Assembly (NCBI GenBank): GCA_021229015.1
Contig: CM037783.1
Location: 10,301,324 to 10,365,323, forward strand
Length of the DNA stretch: 64,000 nt
DNA from: Solen grandis
Taxonomy: Eukaryota; Mollusca; Bivalvia; Adapedonta; Solenidae
Direction of reading: 5' to 3'
The position numbers and the translations under genes were made by a program. The notes under the pieces were generated by a model, which worked only from the letters and a program-made list of their open reading frames with translations, had not been told where the DNA came from and searched no databases. Each line of letters begins with the position of its first letter. Positions within the stretch are counted from its first letter, which is position 1. Shown in pieces: positions 40,801 to 49,800 of this stretch.

Positions 40801-43800
40801 TTCATCCCCACGAAATAAAATGATTTCACAGTATAGGGCATCAAAAGTTATGTAAATGAAATATTTTTGCTCCATTCTCAATAAACTGTGTAAATTTCAA
40901 AGTACTGTAGAAGACCATAGAAAGTAGGCACACATAGGTTAGTGCGCACCCCTACCTTGGGGTTAAAATCCTAGGAAAAGGTTGTTTTTTTTCTAAATAT
41001 TGTGTGTATGCCACATACATAAAATCTGCTGGCTGCCATTTTAGGAATCACAGCAAGTCAGCTTGATTTACCAATACAACTCTACGTTGGAAGTCTTGTC
41101 TTCGTTTGATTTACTGCGGGAGACTGTTACATCTTTCATAGTGTTTGTTCTTACATTGACAGACAACAACGACAACAAGAGCTGTCAGAGGACAGCACGC
41201 TCGACTATTCAAAATGCTTGTTGGTAAATCAAATGAAATCTATTTCAATTCTTGCCCTTTACATACCCTGTACATAATAATAGCCAGAATTATATACCTT
41301 GATGTCTGATACCCCTTCATATTTTTATGAAATCTAAAATCAATCCCATGCCTAGTTACTGAGACATAAGCATATTAACACTGTGCATGCAAAACTTTAA
41401 CCAAAAATCCAAGCAAGAAAACTGAAAAGGGCCATAAATTGCATAAAATTCAGTCCAAAAGTTATCCTCCTTGGTGTTCTGGGTTATCTTTCTAGTCAAT
41501 TCCACAAGCAATTTCTGAGATATAAGCTGTGTTATCAAGTGTTATCTTCCTTTATAGTATCATACCCCTAAACACATGTTTTGAATCAATCCCATGCCAG
41601 GACTCTGAGATATAAGCATGAAAGTACCTTGCATGCAAAACTTTAACCAAAATTTCAAAGTAAACAAGAGGGCCATGATGGCCCTGAATCGCTCACCTGA
41701 GTACCATTGCTTCAACTGATGTCAAGGTTTTTAAACAGACAAGGATTCTGATATAACTTAATCTAAAACATTTTACCCCTGACAATACTACACACCAAAT
41801 ATCNNNNNNNNNNNNNNNNNNNNNNNNNNNNNNNNNNNNNNNNNNNNNNNNNNNNNNNNNNNNNNNNNNNNNNNNNNNNNNNNNNNNNNNNNNNNNNNNN
41901 NNNTAAGCAATGGGCCATATGGTTTCAGAGAAGACTTGGGCGCAGGGTCATTTATCACCGTAGGGCCAAGACTTTGAAAATCTTTGTAATGAACCATTAG
42001 ATGCTACTACATACCAAAAATCTTAGCTCTAGGCCTTATTGATTCATAGAAGAAGATTTTTTAAGATTTTCCTATTTAACTCTATGTAAAACAAGTGACC
42101 CCTGGTATGGGGTCATTTATCACCATTGGGCTATGATTTGTACAATCTTGGTAGTGGCCCATAAGATGATGCTACATACCAAATATCTAAGCTCTAGGCC
42201 TTATGGATTCATAGAAGAAGATTTTTTAAGATTTTCCTATATAACTCTGTGTAAAACAAGTGACCCCTGGTGCGGGGTCATTTATCACCATAGGGCTATG
42301 ATTTGTACAATCTTGGTAGTGGCCCATAAGATGATGCTACATACCAAATATCTAAGCTCTAGGCCTTATGGATTCATAGAAGAAGATTTTTTAAGATTTT
42401 TCTATATAACTCTATGTAAAACAAGTGACCCCTGGTGCGGGGTCATTTATCACCATAGGGCTATTATTTATACAATCTTGGTAGTGGCCCATAAGATGAT
42501 GCTACATACCAAATATCTAAGCTCTAGGCCTTGCAGTTTTGCAGAAGAAGATTTTCAAAGTTTGCATTTTTAAAATATATTTTTAGCTCCTGTGACCTAA
42601 TTATGCAATGGACCAGAACCATTTATACAACTTTAGTAGAGCTTCATCCAAGGAACATTCCTGCAAAATATTTTTCAAATTGGCCAAGCCGTTTAGGAGG
42701 AGATGTTGTTTGAAGCAATTGTTGACGCCGGACGCACGCACGGACGCACGCATGGACGCACGCACGGACGACGGACGCCGGACAAAAGGCAATCAGAAAA
42801 GCTCACCTTGAGCACGTTGTGCTCATGTGAGCTAAAAAAAGGGGCCATAACTTGTAATATATTCCATCAAAAGTTATCTACCTTAATAGTATAATACCCC
42901 TAAAAGCATTAAAGATGTTTCAAATCAATTGCATGCCTGGATACTGAGATATTAGCATGAAAGTACCTTGCATGCAAAACTTTAACCAAAATTTCGAAGT
43001 TAAATAAGGGGCCATAACTTGTAATATATTCCATCAAGAGTTATCTACCTTGGTTGTCTGATGCCCCTAAATACATTCATAAAGTTTCAAGTCAATACCA
43101 TGAATTGTTATTGAGATATAAGGCTGATAGAAGCTTGCATGCAAAACTTTAACCAAAATTTCTAAGTTAAACAAGAGGGCCATGATGGCCCTGGATCGCT
43201 CACCTGAGTACCATTGCTACAACTGATTACAAGGTTTTTAAACAGACAAGAATTCTGATATAACTCAATCTTAAACATTTTAGCCCTGACAATACTACAC
43301 ACCAAATATATAAGCACTGGGCCTTATGGTTTCAGAGGAGAAGACTTAGTGCGGGGTCATTTATCTCCAAAGGGCCACCATTTTGAAAATCTTATAATGA
43401 ACCATTAGATGATGCTACATAGGGTTTGTACAATCTTGGTAATAAACCATAAGATGATGCTTCATACCAAATATCTAATCTCTAGGCCTTATGGATTCAT
43501 AGAAGAAGATTTTTAAAGATTTTCCTATATAACTCTATGTAAAACAAGTGACCCCTGGTGCGGGGTCATTTATCACCATAGGGCTATGATTTGTACAATC
43601 TTGGTAATGAACCATAAGATGATGCTACATACCAAATATCTAATCTCTAGGCCTAATGGATTCATAGAAGAAGATTTTTAAAGATTTTCCTATATAACTC
43701 TATGTAAAACAAGTGACCCCTGGTGCGGGGTCATTTATCACCGTAGGGCTATGATTTGTACAATCTTGGTAATGGCCCATAAGATGATGCTACATACTAA

Positions 43801-46800
43801 ATATCTAAGCTCTAGGCCTTGCAGTTTTGCAGAAGAAGATTTTCAAAGTTTGCATTTTTAAAATCTATTTTTAGCTCCTGTGACCTACTTTTTTAACCAA
43901 TCTGAATAATTTGTACAACTTTGATAGAGGGCATCATAAGGATGATTCCTGTGAAGTTTGGTCAAAATCCCTTCAGCGGTTCATGAGGAGATGTTGTTTA
44001 AAGCAAATTGTTGACGACGCACGCACGCACGCACGCACGGACGACGGACGACGGACAAAAGGCGATCACAATAGCTCACCATGAGCACGTTGTGCTCAGG
44101 TGAGCTAAAAAGGCAACATCTCACCAGCTGGTTGGTATAAAAAAAAGCAATATCTCACCAGCTGGTTGGTATAAAAAAAGGCAAAATCTCACCAGCTCGT
44201 TGGTATAAACAAGAGGGCCAAGATGGCCCTAAAGACGCTCACCTGAGGACATTTGTGCTGATCAAGTTTGAGGAAGATTGAATCAAAATTGTGGCCTCCA
44301 GTGTGTAAACAAGGTTTTTCTAAGATTTGACCTACTGACCTACTTTTCAATCGCTTTTTAGGTCTGTTAGATTAATGATCTTCGATAATTCGTTGAAATT
44401 TCTGAAGAGAATCGTATACCTACCAAACTGAAACCGGAAATGGAGGGCTGAATAGTTTCCTAATTTTTCATTGGTTAATAATATTATAACCTAAAACGAC
44501 CGAATGTGTTTTTATTACCAACAATACGATTATCTGTACTTTCATATCTTTCTTAAAGAAAACCTTTATTTAATATACAATTGACACAATATATTCTCTT
44601 AGTCTTTTTATCATTTTATTTAATCGTAGATACTGATTTTAATATAAAACATATATCAAGTATGTAATTTAAAGTAAAAAGTGATTCAATCAAGGGCCAA
44701 ATTTTAACCATTATCTAGTCATAATCTCTCAAACTAGTAATATTGCAAAATATTTTTTTTATGATTGGTCTATAATTATGAATTATGTGGGTACGGACCA
44801 CTAGACAATATTTCACATCAAATCTATAGATTAAGCTCTAGGTCTTTTCCTATGTAACTCTATGTGAAACAAGTGACCACTGGTGCGGGGTCATTTATCA
44901 CCGTAAGGCTATGATTTGAACAATCTTGGTAATGAACCATTAGATGATGCTACATACCAAATATCTAAGCTCTGGGCCTTATGGATTTACAGAAGAAGAT
45001 TTTTTAAGATTTTCCTATATAACTCTATGTAAAACAAGTAACCCCTGGTGCGGGGGCATTTATCACCATAGGGCTATGATTTGAACAATCTTGGTAATGA
45101 ACCATTAGATGATGCTACATACCAAATATCTAAGCTCTGGGCCTTATGGATTTACAGAAGAAGATTTTTTAAGATTTTCCTATATAACTCTATGTAAAAC
45201 AAGTGACCCTGGTGCGGGGGCATTTATCACCATAGGGCTATGATTTGAACAATCTTGGTAATGAACCATTAGATGATGCTACATACCAAATATCTAAGCT
45301 CTGGGCCTTATGGATTTACAGAAGAAGATTTTTTAAGATTTTCCTATATAACTCTATGTAAAACAAGTGACCCCTGGTGCGGGGGCATTTATCACCATAG
45401 GGCTATGATTTGAACAATCTTGGTAATGAACCATTAGATGATGCTACATACCAAATATCTAAGCTCTGGGCCTTATGGATTTACAGAAGAAGATTTTTTA
45501 AGATTTTCCTATATAACTCTATGTAAAACAAGTGACCCCTGGTGCGGGGGCATTTATCACCATAGGGCTATGATTTGCACAATCTTGGTAATGGCCCATA
45601 AGATGATGCTACATACCAAATATCTAAGCTCTAGGCCTTGCAGTTTTGCAGAAGAAGATTTTCAAAGTTTGAGTTTTTAAAATCTATTTTTAGCTCCTGT
45701 GACCTACTTTTTCAACCAATCTGAATAATTTGTACAACTTTGATAGAGGGCATCATAAGGTTGATTCCTGTGAAGTTTGGTCAAAATCCCTTCAGCGGTT
45801 CAGGAGGAGATGTTCTTTAAAGCAAATTGTTGACGACGGACGGACGCACGCACGCACGCACGCACGGACGACGGATGACGGACAACAGGTGATCACAATA
45901 GCTCACCTTGAGCACTTCGTGCTCAGGTGAGCTAAAAAAGGGCCTAATTCATATTTAATTCAGTCAAGAGTTATCTACCTTGGTTGTCTGATGCCCCTTA
46001 ACATATTCATAAACTTTCAAGTCAATACCATAAATGGTTATTGAGATATAAGGTTGATAGTAACTTGCATGCAAAACTTTAACCAAAAGCTGCAATTCTT
46101 CGAATAGTCGAGCTAAAAATGACAACCAACTGCTGGCGGTGACTATAATTAGTCAATAAATGAGTGCACATTTGTAATTTACAGATTGCCAATATGAAAT
46201 GCATGATACATGGTTAGTATACTGAAACCTCTTCTAGTTTAATGACATAATCATGTGACAGATACATACATACCTTCCCAGAAACATTTGCAGCCATTCT
46301 TCACATTATTTCCATCTGGGTAGGTGTCCGCATGGTTCTCAACATGACGATAAAACATCTCTGCATTCTCATATCTATGCTATTAATATACAATTATCAA
46401 ATATTGCATCAATATTACTTTCTGGTACTACACCTTGTTTCATCAACAAAAATGCAGCTTTTGCTTGATAACTAATTATTAAATCTAAATGAGATAACAA
46501 CAAGGCTTTAACCCTTTCCCTCATTTTGACGCACTCAATAGGTACCACATAAAGCCTGATCTGCAGAAAACCACAGTTAAACCTTACCAAATTTAATTAT
46601 AAAGTCCTCATTTCCAGACCACTGAGAAGCAGCGAACAGCATAAAACCTGATCAGCCTGCGAGTTACTCGCAGGCTGATCTGGTTTTATGTTGTTCGCAT
46701 AGGTCTTTTCATGGTTTCCTCTATGAGGGAAAGGGTTAAAGGTACCCTTGTAGAGCTCAGATGAAAGCAAAATTTATCAACAGATTGCCAGACCTATATT

Positions 46801-49800
46801 GCTGCTCAAATCTATAAACAACTGACTGACTGATTGCGAGTAACTTAGAAAAGTTTAAAAAAATTTAAATTGGACAAAAAAGTTAAAGCATAGTTACATC
46901 AGTGTCTAATTTTAACAAAAAATTAAAGTAACATTTCTCATCAAAGGTCTTATAACATGAAAGTATAATTATATTAATTTTATCATTTTTATATTTTGAT
47001 AATTTTCACCAGAACTCAACCAGCCTGTATTTTCAAAAGGTAACAAGGGCAATAAACATATATTCCAAGTTTCAAAGCAATATTTCAAAGGATTCATTGA
47101 AAATCGAATGAGTTAAAAAGCAACCTCAATTCTTCAAATAATCAAGCTAACAAGTCCCATCAGCAGGATCAAATTTATATACACAGAATCTATAGATAAT
47201 GGCTGAATGTAGATTAACTGGATTGAATGTAGATAGCTAAGTTGGGCAAGGATAAACAGGGCTGAATGTAAATACATTGCTGAATGAGGATAAACAGGGC
47301 TGAATGTCAATCATTAATGTAATCATTAGCCTTAGAGGGCTGAATGAAGATAAACAAGTCATATTGACATGGCCATCCCCCGCCGAATGCTTGCTTGTTA
47401 GAAGATGAAACCCATGTGAAGACTTACTAATTCCCCTATTTTGAGGTGTACAGGTAAAATGTTATGGTCATTGTGGCAAAAATCAAGCCTGAAAAATAAC
47501 AAAGGACAATAACTAAAAAAATATGAAAGATAGTGTTATCATTCTTGTGCACTGCACTCCTCTTCAATGAGATCTATCCACCTATGAATGTCAAGTTGAT
47601 ACCTCAAATACTTTTAGAGTTAAGCTCCGGACAAAAATGTGGGATGGAAGGACGGACAGAGACTATTACCATATCCCCCGCCGCCTTTGGCGGGCGATAA
47701 TATGGCTGCATGTAGATATATAGGGCTGAATGAGGATAGACAGAGTTGAATGTAGATAAACAAGGCAGAATATAGATAATAGGGCTAAAATGAATCAGTA
47801 TGAGATTGCTGCGTCATGGTTCTTGGTGTTGCAGTAAATATTTTATTGTTGTAACATAACGCAAAAAAGTACAAATTGACAAAGGCTGAAAAAGCAGTCG
47901 ATTTTGAAAATAATCCTCTTTTTACACCCTATCCCTGTGCATTTATGTAAGAAAAAAAAATGGACTTACATGACAGTGCTCCCAGCCACACTCTAGACAT
48001 TCAGGTAACTCTGGTATTAGGTTGCGGCTTTGTTTATCGAGGGTACAAGGCTGGTGTCCAGTCTTCTGAAGCAGCAGTGCGCCAATACATTTGATCTTTA
48101 CATGGAAGGTGTGGAAGTAGACATGGCGTAGATATGCTGATGTTTCTCCTTCGATATCTGCACTGCATTCTCTCCAGTGACAAGAAAAACCTGAAAATGT
48201 GTTGATGCTTTCCATTCAATAAGAAAAAATAATTTTCTCTTTTTTTTTTCTTTTTTTTTATCTACAAGGCATTATCCATAAATATCTATATTATACTTAA
48301 CCCCAATTACATAATCGTTATTTTGTTTTACCCTTTGGTACATTATGTTTAAGCAAAACCACATCTTCATTTTCACCTGAACATGACACAGACTGAAAGA
48401 AGTGAAAACAAGAGAGCAATAGAGGCCCTAAATCGTTCACCTGAGTATAGGGTTACCCAAGGAACATCTGTACTAAAACATTTTAAAATCTGGCCAGTAG
48501 TTTTGAAGGAGATGATTTTTAAATTTTTCATAATTCATTTCTTTCTATTGCCAATGCAACCAGAGTTCTACATGAATCAGGTTTATTTTAGTAACTTTTA
48601 TGAAGGTTCACCCAAGGATCATCCCTGCCAAGTTTAATCAAATTTTGTCCATCGGTTTCAGAGGAGATTTTGTTAAAAGATTTCACTATATACATATATG
48701 GCAAATAAGCCCTGCCCCTGGTGGCCATGTTTTTTAACGGATCGTAATAATTTTAGCAATCTTGGTAGATGGTTACCCAAGGAACATCTGTACCAAAACA
48801 TTTTGAAATCTGGCCAGTAGTTTTGAAGAAGATGATTTTTAAAGTTATCATAATTTTTTTTCTTTTTGTTGCCATGAAAAACAGAGTTTCACATGGATCA
48901 AGTTTATTTTAGCAACTTTGTGACAGTTCACCCAAGGATCATCCCTGCCAAGTTTAATCAAATCCTGTCTTGCGGTTTTTGAGGAGATATCGTTTAAAGG
49001 TTTCACTATAATTATATACACATAAGGCAAATTAGCCCCTTCCCTGGCGGCCATGTTTTTTTACAGATCAGAATAATTTTTGCAATCTTGGTAGATGGTT
49101 ACACAAGGCACATCTGTACCAAAACATTTTGAAATCTGGCAAGTAGTTTTGAAGAAAATGATTTTTAAAGTAATCATAATTTTTTTAAATTTTTGTTGCC
49201 ATAGCAACCAGAGTTCTACATGGATCAAGTTTATTTTAGCAGATTTTTTGGAGGTTCACCCAAGGATCATCCCTGACAAGTTTAATCAAATTCTGTCCAG
49301 CGGTTTCAGAGGAGATGTCGTTTAAAGCAAATGATTGATGATGCACAACTGACGACGGATGCAGGGTGATCCTAATAGCTCACCATGAGCACATCATGCT
49401 CATGTGAGCTAAAAATTATGCACATTTAATGCTGAATGTCAATGATTTTGTAACTTGTGAACTTCTGTCTGCATAATGACTTTAGTAAATGATAGCAAAT
49501 GTATGACTGTGTCCCCTGATTTGTGAATGTGATCCTCATGAGATCTGAATCATTTCTTCAAGAGTTAAACTAAAGCTAATACTGGTTCACATTTAGTCTA
49601 TGAATATTCCGTCGCTTTGTGGTATTTTTTTAATTGGGACAAAGTAACAGAATATTCATAGGACTAGTTCACATTAGAATGTTCTGTAACTTGTTGGCCT
49701 TACCATCATCTTGGTGCTGATGTTCAGTGAAAACCTGTTTCAAGTGATCTGTGACATGTTGTGTGAATTGCTGCATGCTACTGAAGGCCTGGGAACAGTC

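Larger units (their letters stand above)
41664..42836. mobile_element. Pearl/Helitron-like element B, 165 bp cores
   Basis: Head ACAAGAGGGCCATGATGG..CGCTCACCTGAG. Core units CTAT(G/T)ATTTGTACAATC start at 42131, 42296 and 42461, exactly 165 bp apart. An ACGC/ACGG microsatellite follows (42727-42784), then the hairpin TTGAGCACGTTGTGCTCA and GTGAGCTAAAA. A 100-N gap interrupts the left part. The 165 bp period is 55 codons, so a repetitive frame stays open by arithmetic; it is not a gene. Confidence 0.85.
41175..46119. repeat. Old dispersed element hosting three pearl-like insertions
   Basis: The host begins ACAAGAGCTGTCAGAGGACA and ends TTCTTCGAATAGTCGAGCT. Host segments are 41175-41663, 42837-43170 and 45940-46119 (with 44111-44208 a separate spacer); each resumes where the previous stopped, with units ending TTGCATGCAAAACTTTAACC. 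Removing the insertions restores an element like that at 24389-24912. Confidence 0.75.

Noticed and set aside
42133..42573. A 146-residue open frame with 55-residue internal repeats (and a similar one at 45438-45680)
   Set aside because: It is the 165 bp transposon core read in a frame that stays open because 165 is divisible by 3; no start context, splice sites or domain.
46375..46379. Alternative acceptors for HINFP exon 3 (GCATAG or ATATGAG)
   Set aside because: They give an immediate in-frame stop or shorten the finger spacing to 8; the TATTAATAG acceptor gives exactly 12.
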